This document shows positions 34,294 through 42,408 of a stretch of DNA of 43,933 nucleotides, piece after piece (positions within the stretch are counted from its first letter, which is position 1; every line of letters begins with the position of its first letter). The position numbers were made by a program, and so were the translations under genes. Source of the stretch: Acetobacter fallax (lineage in GTDB: Bacteria > Pseudomonadota > Alphaproteobacteria > Acetobacterales > Acetobacteraceae); contig NZ_WOSX01000029.1 in assembly GCF_011516735.1 (NCBI RefSeq), forward strand, positions 1 through 43,933, read 5' to 3'. A model generated the notes under the pieces. That model worked only from the letters and a program-made list of their open reading frames with translations, made no database searches and was not told the DNA's origin.

Positions 34294-36633
34294 TCAGAAA
34301 TCCACTGTAGCAGAGAATTTGAAGGTTCTGGGAAGCCCTTCGAGCAGATAACCGTTAAAAGATGAAGTCCAGAAGCGGGAGTTAGCGAGGTTGTCAACGC
34401 CAAAGCGCAGGGTAAGAGGTTTGCGCGCGACGGGGAAGGTATAGCGCGCAGCAAGGTCGAAGCGGGTCCAGACCGGGAGATGCTGTGTGTTGGCAGTATT
34501 GACCCACTGCTTGCCGGTGTTGACGACACGACCGGTGACGGTCGCGCCTTTCAGGAAAGGCAGATCATATTCGAGATTGCCATTGACCGTGTAATTAGGG
34601 ATTCCAATGGCGGTATGTCCGTTATCGACTCCGCCGTCCGTGCTGCGAAGGGAGGCGTCAATAAGGGTCATACCGCCATTGAAACGGAGTCCGGGGATGA
34701 TTTCGCCGTTGACCGACAGTTCCATGCCACGATTTCGCTGAAGGCCGTTCTCCCGGTAGATCTGTTCGCCACTATTTCCGTAGGGTTCGCTATACGCGTT
34801 GGGCTGTGAGATCTGGTAGAAGGCGAGGGTCGTGGTGAAACGGCCGATATCGTATTTGGCGCCGATTTCGTATTGCACACTCTGATAGGGTGCGAAGATC
34901 TGGCCGAGATTGACGAGATTGGTCCCGGTCGCCTCGGGGCCTTTCGAGAGACCTTCGATGCGATTGAAATAGATCGCTGTGTGTTTTGTCGGATGGATGA
35001 CAAGGCCCACGACAGGTGTGAAGGCGTCTTTGTCGTAGTGATCGTTCATGCGGCCGTCTGAGTAATAATTGTAGCTATTGTTCAGAATATTCTGATACCG
35101 GAAGCCGGCGGTCAGCGCGATGCGGTCATGCCAGAAGCTCATCGTATCGGAGAAAAACAGGCTGTAGAGTTTAGTCCAGTTCGAGCGTGTCGGGTTGCGC
35201 AGGTTGCCGCCGGAGAAGGTTTCTTCCGGCGCGGCATATTGCGGGGTTTTGTAGAGGTTGGTGCTCAGTGACGTGAGGGCCATTGAGTAAGCAGTATAAT
35301 CTTCCTCCCACAAAGCTGAGCCGCCGGCGTTGACCTCATGATGAACGGGGCCGGTGTCAAAATGAGCCCGGACGCCGGCACGGGTGCTTTCATTCATCTG
35401 GTTGAAGGGGACGTACATGGCACCTGCTGTGCCATCTCCGGTCTGAGCATTGGTGACGGTGAGCGTGGAGTAGTTACCTTTTTCCTCACCGCTGAGCGCA
35501 CCGAAAGCACCATAAACAGTAAAGTGCTTTCCGAAGTCATGTTCGATGTTGAGCATACCGAACAGGTAGTTCAGGTTGTTATAGGTCCATTTCTGACTAA
35601 AATTGTGAGACGGAGCCGCAGGGCGCGGAACGCCTGTGAGGTCAGAAGCGAGAAAGACGCCTCCACGGCCCCAGTCGACGGCCTGGTTCTGATAATTCAT
35701 ATCGAGGGAGATGCGGGTTTTGTCGTCGTGCCAGTCGAAGTCGCCACCAATGGCGATATCGTGGCGCCGCTCCTGATCAATGGACGTTTCGCCGTCCATG
35801 CCGGCGGCGTTGAGGCGGAATCCGTAAGCCTTATCAGCGCCGAAACGACGACCGACATCAAGCGCGCCGCCGCCCTGCCCGCTGCTGGTGTAATCGGCAG
35901 TGAGACGATTCAGCGGCGACTCCTCCGCATGTTTGAACATCAGGTTGATATTGCCGCCGATGGCTGAACCACCGGGGGCGGCGCCGTTAAGGAATGCGCT
36001 GGCTCCGTTGAGGACCTGCACCTGATCGTAGAGTTGCGGCGAGACGAGCTGGCGCGGGGTGATGCCGTAGAGACCGTTGATGGCAACGTCGTCACCGTCA
36101 ACCGGAAAGCCACGGATGACGAACATTTCGGCGAAGTTCCCGTATCCCATGGTGGTCCGGACGGAAGGGTCATTTTCCAGAACCTCACCAAGGGTCTGGG
36201 ACTGCTGGTTGAGTATCAGACTGGAATTATAGCTGCGGATATTGAAGGGCACATCCAGCCCCTTTTTATTGCCCAGCGCGCCGAGCTGACCACCACTGGT
36301 GACTTCCATGCGGTTTCGACGGGCCGCTTTGATAATGATGTCTTCACCCTGTCCGGCTTCCACGCCTGCCCCGGGAATGGATCTGGCAGGGGCGGATGAT
36401 GCCGCTGGTTTTGTGCCGGTTGCAGCTGGTTTCTGCTTAGTGTCGCTGATGTCTCCCGTCGCAGTGGAGGTTGTCGCGGCGAAAGCGTGGTTCAGGCAGC
36501 ATGAGGCCAGAAGCAGAGCCAGAGCCGGGATTGTACGTGAGGCGGCCTGAGTGAGAGCGGGCGGGAACAGGGACACGGGATGATGCTTTCTGTGACCGGT
36601 GGAAGAGTGTCGGGATAATGGGATGCGTCTCAC
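34294..36633 (-). CDS. TonB-dependent siderophore receptor
   Basis: Outer-membrane receptor of about 779 residues. After a long signal region ending near HAFA, a TonB-box-like acidic segment (GEDIIIKAARR) precedes the plug domain (LGEVLENDPSVRTTMGYGNFAEMFVIRGF) and a 22-strand barrel ending in the aromatic residue Phe (FKFSATVDF). The GTG at 36633 is chosen as start because AAGGA lies five bases before it and a Fur-like dyad at 36682-36706 must be upstream of the transcript; the frame itself opens at 36747, and its Met at 36702 falls inside that dyad. The ligand is a ferric siderophore by family; which one is unknown. No synthesis genes are nearby. Confidence 0.87.
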   Translation of the reverse strand: MRRIPLSRHSSTGHRKHHPVSLFPPALTQAASRTIPALALLLASCCLNHAFAATTSTATGDISDTKQKPAATGTKPAASSAPARSIPGAGVEAGQGEDIIIKAARRNRMEVTSGGQLGALGNKKGLDVPFNIRSYNSSLILNQQSQTLGEVLENDPSVRTTMGYGNFAEMFVIRGFPVDGDDVAINGLYGITPRQLVSPQLYDQVQVLNGASAFLNGAAPGGSAIGGNINLMFKHAEESPLNRLTADYTSSGQGGGALDVGRRFGADKAYGFRLNAAGMDGETSIDQERRHDIAIGGDFDWHDDKTRISLDMNYQNQAVDWGRGGVFLASDLTGVPRPAAPSHNFSQKWTYNNLNYLFGMLNIEHDFGKHFTVYGAFGALSGEEKGNYSTLTVTNAQTGDGTAGAMYVPFNQMNESTRAGVRAHFDTGPVHHEVNAGGSALWEEDYTAYSMALTSLSTNLYKTPQYAAPEETFSGGNLRNPTRSNWTKLYSLFFSDTMSFWHDRIALTAGFRYQNILNNSYNYYSDGRMNDHYDKDAFTPVVGLVIHPTKHTAIYFNRIEGLSKGPEATGTNLVNLGQIFAPYQSVQYEIGAKYDIGRFTTTLAFYQISQPNAYSEPYGNSGEQIYRENGLQRNRGMELSVNGEIIPGLRFNGGMTLIDASLRSTDGGVDNGHTAIGIPNYTVNGNLEYDLPFLKGATVTGRVVNTGKQWVNTANTQHLPVWTRFDLAARYTFPVARKPLTLRFGVDNLANSRFWTSSFNGYLLEGLPRTFKFSATVDF

Positions 36634-36681
36634 GCAGATCCTTATGACTGAGCAGATACGGGCTGATCCGTTACAGCGTGA

Positions 36682-36706
36682 GATAATGAGAATAGGTCTC
36701 ATTATC
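36682..36706. promoter_or_regulatory. Fur-box-like operator upstream of the TonB receptor
   Basis: Perfect 10-bp inverted repeat GATAATGAGA / TCTCATTATC with a five-base spacer, about 49 bases before the receptor start. The half-sites closely match the GATAAT-ATTATC halves of the Fur consensus, so iron-loaded Fur would repress the receptor. Confidence 0.8.
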
Positions 36707-36921
36707 AGATCTGATGCGGGTATGCCGTCGTGCTTTCTGAAATGCAAGGGGCGCGAGAGATCTGATGGGAAAATATGACGATGCTATCCGGCAGATCGGC
36801 TTTTCGCGCGTTTCCGCCAGACCCGGACGCATCCTCCTGAACACGTCATGCAGAGCTTATCTGTCCCGGGTGCGAAGCGGGTTGCTCCCGTTTTTCTTCC
36901 CGGCAGGTCGATACGACGTTG

Positions 36922-37647
36922 TTATGCGCTGCGGGCGGCGGTCATGAGGCGGCGCATTTCCTGGATGGTGGGGGCGAGGCCGTCGAATATGGCCTGGCCG
37001 ATGAGGAAATGACCGATATTAAGTTCGACGATTTCGGGGATGGCGGCGACGGGGGCGACGTTGCCGAAGCTGAGGCCGTGGCCGGCGTGGACTTCCAGCC
37101 CGAGGGCGGCGGCCTGGGCAGCGGCAACTTTCAGACGGGCGAGTTCGCCGTCCATGCCTTCGGCATAAGCGCCTGTGTGGAGTTCGACGACGGCAGCTTC
37201 GATGGCGGCGGCAGCCTCGATCTGGAGCGGGGCCGGGTCGATGAAAAGGGAGACGCGGATGCCTTTGCTGCTGAGGGCGCGGACGACGGGGCCGAGCCAG
37301 TCGGCCTGGCCGGCGACGTCGAGGCCGCCTTCGGTGGTGACTTCCTCGCGGCGCTCGGGGACGATGCAGCAGGCATGGGGACGGATGTCACGGGCGATGG
37401 CGACCATTTCGTCGGTAGCGGCCATTTCCATGTTGAGGGGGGCACGGATTTCGGCGCGGAGGCGGGCGAGGTCTTCGTCGCGGATATGCCGGCGGTCTTC
37501 GCGGAGGTGGGCGGTGATGCCGTCGGCTCCGGCTTTGAGGGCGAGGAGAGCGGCTTCAACGGGGTCGGGGTTTGTGCCACCGCGGGCATTCCGGACGGTG
37601 GCGACGTGGTCGATGTTGACGCCGAGGCGCAGTGGGGCGGCGGTCAT
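36922..37647 (-). CDS. pdxJ: pyridoxine 5'-phosphate synthase
   Basis: PdxJ of 241 residues, a TIM barrel closing the ring of pyridoxine 5'-phosphate from 1-deoxyxylulose 5-phosphate and 3-amino-2-oxopropyl phosphate. It starts [24 protein letters not shown]; further motifs are [39 protein letters not shown] and [11 protein letters not shown]. It stands alone. The + strand is very G-rich across this minus-strand gene. Confidence 0.94.
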   Translation of the reverse strand: MTAAPLRLGVNIDHVATVRNARGGTNPDPVEAALLALKAGADGITAHLREDRRHIRDEDLARLRAEIRAPLNMEMAATDEMVAIARDIRPHACCIVPERREEVTTEGGLDVAGQADWLGPVVRALSSKGIRVSLFIDPAPLQIEAAAAIEAAVVELHTGAYAEGMDGELARLKVAAAQAAALGLEVHAGHGLSFGNVAPVAAIPEIVELNIGHFLIGQAIFDGLAPTIQEMRRLMTAARSA

Positions 37648-38138
37648 GCGGACTCTCCTCTTGTGGCGTTCAGGTTAGCTCAGATCAGGGGGAGTTTTCC
37701 AGAAGGGGTGGGGGTGTCTGAGTGTGGATCACGGATTGTTTCGGGGGTGGCTGGCAGAGGCCGGGTCGCGTGGAGCGGATGGGATTGGGGTGAGGGTAGC
37801 TGCGGGGTGATATGGGCCGGGCTCCTTGTGTGGCGATCTGTGATTGGGCCTGTCTCTGTCGGGCTGGTGGGGGAATTTGTTTTGTGTGGGGGCGTTGACC
37901 GAAGTTGGGGACGGTGACGATTCCAGAAGGTTCCGGAGAAGTCTGGTTCGGGGGTGGAATGGTTTTTGAGGGGACATCGGTGTTATGGAGGACGGCCGCT
38001 TTGGCGGAGGGGGCACGTCAGAACGGATGGTCCGGTTTCCGGCTGAGAACCCCACCTGATAGCGGACGCCGGCTGTTGAATAAAACTGAGTGGAAAGGAA
38101 GGCTCTTCCCATGCGTCCCCAAACCAGCGCAATGCGGC
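37648..38138. other. intergenic region before the monooxygenase
   Basis: About 490 G-rich bases. Several frames are open because of composition, but none has a domain or ribosome site I trust. The pdxJ promoter should lie near 37650-37720. The segment marks the change from housekeeping genes to the accessory segment. Confidence 0.4.
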
Positions 38139-39401
38139 CTATGTTAAGTCTTCATTGTCGTTGGGGATATCATCGCTGGCCCAGGCAATGACGCCATCCG
38201 GGCGCACCAGGACCCCATTCAGATCGGGAAAATCTTTCAGGGCGCCTGCGACATAATCAATCTGGCCGCAGCACCGTTCGGCTGCTGACCGTCGTGACGC
38301 GCAGCAGGCAGCATCCAGAAGCAGGCCTCGTCCGCTCCGAAGATGTTCGTTCAGCCTTGTGCCGTCGGCCAGTTCGAAATCAGGAACGCTGCGGCCAGCC
38401 AGCGGATGCGTGCCCTGGAAATCATACCGGAGGTCGATGCCCCACACGCGCCCGGCGAAACAGGTTGCGTCGTCACGTGTTCCGATCAGATCGCGGATTA
38501 TGGCCTGAAGCGCGCGCGTGCTGCGTGTCGGCCGCATGAGCGCGACCTGGGCGCGTGACCAGTCGAGGATCTGCTCTCCGGCGGGGTATCGTTCCTGCGC
38601 GTAGCTGTCGAGAAGCCCGGTCGGGGCGGTGCCGCGGATCGTGGCGGCAAGCTTCCAGCCGAGATTCATCGCATCGCCGAGACCAGGGTTCAGTCCCTGG
38701 TCACCCAGCGGCGCGTGAACATGTGCGGCATCTCCGGCCAGCAACACGCGGCCTTTCCGATAGTCGATCGCCTGACAGGCGCGGTCGGTCCATGTGGTGG
38801 CGTGCGTGAGGCCGGTGATCGTGACATCGATGCCTGAGAGTCTGCGCAGCACCGCTTCGATATGCGTGCGGTCGATCGGCTGTGTGCGATGAAACGCCCC
38901 GTCATCAAAGTCCACCATCGCGATCATGCCAGAAGGCGCGTATGTGTACATGCCTGCTGGTGTGTAATGACGGCCGGGTTTCAGACGAGCCGGATCGGCC
39001 AGTTCCGCCTGCGCCGAATATCCTGTAAATTCCGGCTCCGTTCCGCCGAAGCGGATACCGGCGTTTTTCCGTACTGTGCTGCGACCACCGTCGCAGCCCA
39101 CAAGCCAGCGCCCGCGATATGTTCCGGTCTCCGTGCGAACACGGATTTCCGTCCCGGATTGCTCGAAATCCCCGACCGCACAACCACGCCTGATCGTAAT
39201 GCCCATGGCCGTTGCACGCTGTGTCAGGACGGCTTCAAGGGCCGCCATGTCGGTCGGGAGGCTGCCCATCGAGCCTGACAGACGATACGGCCATCGCGTT
39301 GTGTCGATCTGATCGTGGAAGAACGGGATGCCCGCAAAATGACCAGCGGGGCCAGCGCCCGCAATGATGACGTCAAGACTATCCGGAAGACTGTTCGGCA
39401 T
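38139..39401 (-). CDS. FAD-dependent aromatic monooxygenase with an internal N-terminal deletion
   Basis: Flavoprotein hydroxylase of the PHBH/TetX-like group. From the ATG at 39401 (preceded by AAGGGAG) it reads MPNSLPDSLDVIIAGAGPAG, the start of the dinucleotide-binding fold, and then jumps directly to HFAGIPFFHDQIDTTRWPY. In the family about 65-85 residues lie between these points, including the rest of the beta-alpha-beta unit. The junction is near 39341-39345 and keeps the frame. Later motifs are intact: VGCDGGRSTVRKNAGI (DG motif) and GRVLLAGDAAHVHAPLGDQGLN (GD motif). At 420 residues it is shorter than the usual 490-550. It probably cannot bind FAD normally and may be a pseudogene. Confidence 0.75.
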   Translation of the reverse strand: MPNSLPDSLDVIIAGAGPAGHFAGIPFFHDQIDTTRWPYRLSGSMGSLPTDMAALEAVLTQRATAMGITIRRGCAVGDFEQSGTEIRVRTETGTYRGRWLVGCDGGRSTVRKNAGIRFGGTEPEFTGYSAQAELADPARLKPGRHYTPAGMYTYAPSGMIAMVDFDDGAFHRTQPIDRTHIEAVLRRLSGIDVTITGLTHATTWTDRACQAIDYRKGRVLLAGDAAHVHAPLGDQGLNPGLGDAMNLGWKLAATIRGTAPTGLLDSYAQERYPAGEQILDWSRAQVALMRPTRSTRALQAIIRDLIGTRDDATCFAGRVWGIDLRYDFQGTHPLAGRSVPDFELADGTRLNEHLRSGRGLLLDAACCASRRSAAERCCGQIDYVAGALKDFPDLNGVLVRPDGVIAWASDDIPNDNEDLT

Positions 39402-39687
39402 ATCTCTGCTCCCTTGTCGATGTTCGACCGGAGCGTTTCCCAAAGCTGAAACCCACGCGGACGAACGGCCGGACACCCGAAAGTGCCTGCTGTTCGTCGT
39501 GGGGATCTGGCGCATGAGACCAAAGATCAGAGCTTTCGTTACCGAAAGAACCTGGGCTTACCAAACCAGGTCATGCCTTTTCCGACACGAAGCGCGTAAC
39601 ACGTCTGAAGATGCATCTGCAAACTCTGGTCTCAGGACCGGTTAGTTTCCTGAACTGAGCGGTGTGTTGTGATTCTCAGTCTTACCG

Positions 39688-40071
39688 ATGGAGGGTGGGC
39701 CTGTGAGTGAGTTATTTTTGCTGTCTGAACGTCAGATGGAGCGGATCAGGCCGTATTTTCCTCTGACGCATGGGGTTCCGCGTGTGGGTGACCGACGGGT
39801 TCTGAGCGGGATTGTTTATGTGATCCGCAACGGGCTTCAGTGGAAAGATGCTCCGAAAGCCTGTGGCCTGCACAGGACTTTATATAATCGCTTTATCCGG
39901 TGGACCCGCCTGGGTGTCTTTGACCGGATCTTCGTCGTGCTGACAGAACAGGCGGCCCGTTCAAAGCGCCTGATGATTGATGCGACCCGCCTCAAGGCAC
40001 ACAGAACGGCAGCCTCCCTGCTCAAGAAAGGGCTTTTCCCCGCCATATCGGACGGACAAAAGACGGCCTGA
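39688..40071 (+). CDS. IS transposase, first frame (OrfA)
   Basis: A 127-residue N-terminal part of an IS5-family transposase: ELFLLSERQMERIRPYFP, GDRRVLSGIVYVIRNGLQWKDAP and LYNRFIRWTRLGVFDRIF form the helix-turn-helix and first catalytic Asp region (LMIDATRLKAHRTA). The GTG at 39703, after GGAGGGTGG, is a likelier true start than the ATG at 39688. It normally fuses to OrfB by programmed frameshifting. Confidence 0.85.
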   Translation: MEGGPVSELFLLSERQMERIRPYFPLTHGVPRVGDRRVLSGIVYVIRNGLQWKDAPKACGLHRTLYNRFIRWTRLGVFDRIFVVLTEQAARSKRLMIDATRLKAHRTAASLLKKGLFPAISDGQKTA

Positions 40072-40467
40072 ACTCAAAGCTGCATGCCGTGTGTGACGGT
40101 CAGGGCAGGCCTGTCCGCCTTCATCTGACAAGCAGGACAGGTCAGCGACTTCAACGGTGCGGATGTTCTGCTGGCAGATCTGCCGGAAGAGACAGAAGAA
40201 GTTCTCGGGGACCGGGGATACGACAGTAATAAAATCAGACTGTCTCTCGCGGAGCGGAACATCACCGCCTGTATCCCGCCAAAAAAGAACCGGAAATCAA
40301 AGCCACCCTACGACTGGCATCTGTATAAAAGGCGCCATCTCATCGAAAATATGTTCGCAAAACTCAAGGACTGGCGACGTGTCGCAACACGATACGACCG
40401 CTGCGCTCACACATTCATGTCCACAATCCATATCGCTGCAACCTTCATCTTCTATCTTAAAGAATGA
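40038..40467 (+). pseudogene. IS transposase, second frame (OrfB), frameshifted
   Basis: RHIGRTKDGLNSKLHAVCDG opens the frame. After LHLT an additional A near 40131 shifts it; past that point AGQVSDFNGADVLLADLPEE, LGDRGYDSNKIR and HLIENMFAKLKDWRRVATRY follow, carrying the second Asp and the Glu of the DDE triad, to the stop at 40467. One base repairs the whole frame, so the inactivation is recent. Confidence 0.8.
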
Positions 40468-40673
40468 GTCCTGAACCTAGTTTCGTTCTTCATGAGCAAG
40501 CAGATTTGCTCCAGTACATAGTCACCACAGTGCAGTGCAAAAACGCCGCGGGTTGCCGCAAGCGTCTACGCCACGCATGACTTGGTGGAGTCGAAATTTT
40601 TTCCGGCAACAGATATCTATATAAAATTGACTTTATCTTTCCCTCATAGCATCATAAAATCATTAGCCTTGTA

Positions 40674-40687
40674 TTGATTTTTATCAA
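40674..40687. promoter_or_regulatory. FNR/Anr-type palindrome upstream of the AT-rich gene
   Basis: TTGATTTTTATCAA matches the FNR consensus TTGAT-N4-ATCAA at all ten fixed positions and lies 31 bases before the GTG of the next gene. A TTGACT at 40627-40632 may be a -35 box, without a convincing -10. The local DNA is AT-rich, so a chance match is possible. Confidence 0.4.
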
Positions 40688-40718
40688 ATTAAACGGCGTT
40701 GCATAGAGAATACTTATC

Positions 40719-41636
40719 GTGGATTTTGTAATTAAAGTATTTGGAATTTTTCTTGTGTTATTTGGCGTGGGGTTTCCTGTCTGGTGGCTGATAAAGAGAG
40801 GCTCTATAGAGTCTCGTAAAGGTATCGGCGGGAAGATACTTACCGCTGGAGGATTGGCAGGCTTTTTTGGCGTAGCGCTGATAATCCAAGATAGGATTAC
40901 TACGCTCAAAACGCCAATTGGCACCATTCAGGCGGCCACAGAACAAGCTGTTGCTGATGCGGGCGATGTTTCTAAATTAAGAACACAGGCGCAAGTTCAA
41001 ACAGCCACAATTAATTTGGTGGCAAGCGAAGCTACCAAAGCGAAAGAACTTTCCGAAACAGTCGTAAAACAGGTGATGGAAGCTGAAAAAAAGCTCATAG
41101 CCCTGGATGCGGCCACCAACTCGGCACAGGTCCTTTTAAAAAGCATAAAAGAAGATGAAGATTTCACAATGGCAGTTATCGGTGCGCAGAACAATGATAG
41201 GGAAATGTTTGATCAATTAAAGAAAATTGCAGGCGATAAAAGTAATAAATTTTCTTCTCGAGCTTATGCTGCGTGGAATCAAATATTTTTATCACACAGC
41301 CGTTCTATGTATGATACTTTTACTGTTCCTTGGAGCAATAATATTGATCCATCCTCTCTCTCTTTCGATAAACTCTCCACGTTATTTCAAGAAACACCTT
41401 CCAGCATTCAACCCGCTCTGATAGAGTACATTTCAAAGCGGGAAGATATTCATAAAGTGGATCGATTGGAATTTATGGTTAATGTAATAAAAAACAACAA
41501 GAATTTAATGAATGTAGAATATGCAGGACGATATTTTACTCGATTAACCGGCCAAGAGCAAAAAATAAACCCGATGGCTCTCGATTATCTCGTTTCTTGG
41601 TGGGGTGAGCACCGCCATGAGTTTGAAGGCAAATAA
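40719..41636 (+). CDS. membrane-anchored coiled-coil protein of unknown function on AT-rich DNA
   Basis: A 305-residue protein starting with GTG. Two membrane segments (about residues 3-24, FVIKVFGIFLVLFGVGFPVW, and 38-57, GGKILTAGGLAGFFGVALII) are followed by a long Ala/Gln/Glu-rich helical stretch (about 65-140) that could form a coiled coil, then a mixed helical domain with WNQIFLSHSRSMYDTF and ending DYLVSWWGEHRHEFEGK. I recognise no family. Base and codon use (AT-rich third positions) differ sharply from all other genes here. Together with the IS copies on both sides this indicates horizontal acquisition. Start supported only by a weak AGAG. Confidence 0.75.
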   Translation: MDFVIKVFGIFLVLFGVGFPVWWLIKRGSIESRKGIGGKILTAGGLAGFFGVALIIQDRITTLKTPIGTIQAATEQAVADAGDVSKLRTQAQVQTATINLVASEATKAKELSETVVKQVMEAEKKLIALDAATNSAQVLLKSIKEDEDFTMAVIGAQNNDREMFDQLKKIAGDKSNKFSSRAYAAWNQIFLSHSRSMYDTFTVPWSNNIDPSSLSFDKLSTLFQETPSSIQPALIEYISKREDIHKVDRLEFMVNVIKNNKNLMNVEYAGRYFTRLTGQEQKINPMALDYLVSWWGEHRHEFEGK

Positions 41637-41643
41637 ATTTAGG

Positions 41644-42245
41644 CTCAGGCCGTATTAATTTATTGAACTGAGCGGGGTGTTCTGATTCACAGGCTTACCG
41701 ATGGAGGGTGGGCCTGTGAGTGAGTTATTTTTGCTGTCTGAGCGTCAGATGGGGCGGATCAGGCCGTTTTTTCCTCTGGCGCATGGGGTTCCGCGTGTGG
41801 GTGACCGACGGGTTCTGAGCGGGATTGTTTATGTGATCCGCAACGGGCTTCAGTGGAAAGATGCTCCGAAAGCCTGTGGCCTGCACAGGACTTTATATAA
41901 TCGCTTTATCCGGTGGACCCGCCTGGGTGTCTTTGACCGGATCTTCGTCGTGCTGACAGAACAGGCGGCCCGTTCAAAGCGCCTGATGATTGATGCGACC
42001 CGCCTCAAGGCACACAGAACGGCAGCCTCCCTGCTCAAGAAAGGGCTTTTCCCCGCCATATCGGACGGACAAAACACGGTCTGAACTCAACGTGTGTGAT
42101 GGGCAGGGCGACCCGTCCGCCTTATAAAAAGCGCCACCTCATCGAAAACATGGTCGCAAAACTCAAAGAGCTGCGATCATACCTCCCTGTCCGCACTCCA
42201 CATCGCAGCAAGCTTCCTCTTCCATCTCAGGGAATAAGCCCTGAG
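41644..42245 (+). mobile_element. IS5-family insertion sequence, copy 2 (internally deleted)
   Basis: About 600 bases with ends CTCAGGCC and the inverse GCCCTGAG. The first 440 bases match copy 1 closely. Most of the second frame is lost in at least two deletions: GTCCGCC joins directly to the TATAAAAAGCGCC segment, and a further gap follows the HLIENM block. It cannot encode a complete transposase but keeps both ends. Confidence 0.8.
41701..42084 (+). CDS. IS transposase, first frame (OrfA), copy 2
   Basis: Same 127-residue protein as in copy 1 with only a few substitutions (Glu to Gly, Tyr to Phe and Thr to Ala within the first 30 residues; Lys to Asn and Ala to Val at the end). Its OrfB partner is deleted, so it is non-functional alone. 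The alternative GTG start is at 41716. Confidence 0.8.
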   Translation: MEGGPVSELFLLSERQMGRIRPFFPLAHGVPRVGDRRVLSGIVYVIRNGLQWKDAPKACGLHRTLYNRFIRWTRLGVFDRIFVVLTEQAARSKRLMIDATRLKAHRTAASLLKKGLFPAISDGQNTV

Positions 42246-42408
42246 CGTGAGGCGGGGAAGCAGAAGGTCCGGTCATAGTTGATCTGAAAACATAACCGGA
42301 CGGGCTTAGTCAGCCAGAATCAGGTCAGGACATCTGCAGGATTTTGGGGGAAATATCGAAAATCCGGCAAGATGCATGACCCATTCGATTACAGTCCAGG
42401 CAGAATAT

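Larger units (their letters stand above)
39632..40475 (+). mobile_element. IS5-family insertion sequence, copy 1 (two-frame transposase, inactivated)
   Basis: About 845 bases with ends CTCAGGAC (left) and the inverse GTCCTGA (right). It carries two overlapping transposase frames of the IS427-like kind. The second frame has an extra A near 40131 that destroys it. No target duplication is evident. It lies in the same orientation as copy 2, which starts at 41644. Confidence 0.8.

Noticed and set aside
36919..37917. A 332-codon Gly/Asp/Val-rich frame opposite pdxJ
   Set aside because: Shadow of the G-rich strand; pdxJ motifs are unmistakable on the other strand.
39550..39571. ACCTGG/CCAGGT dyad upstream of the FAD monooxygenase as an operator
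   Set aside because: Six-base arms with a ten-base spacer occur easily by chance, and no regulator gene is adjacent.
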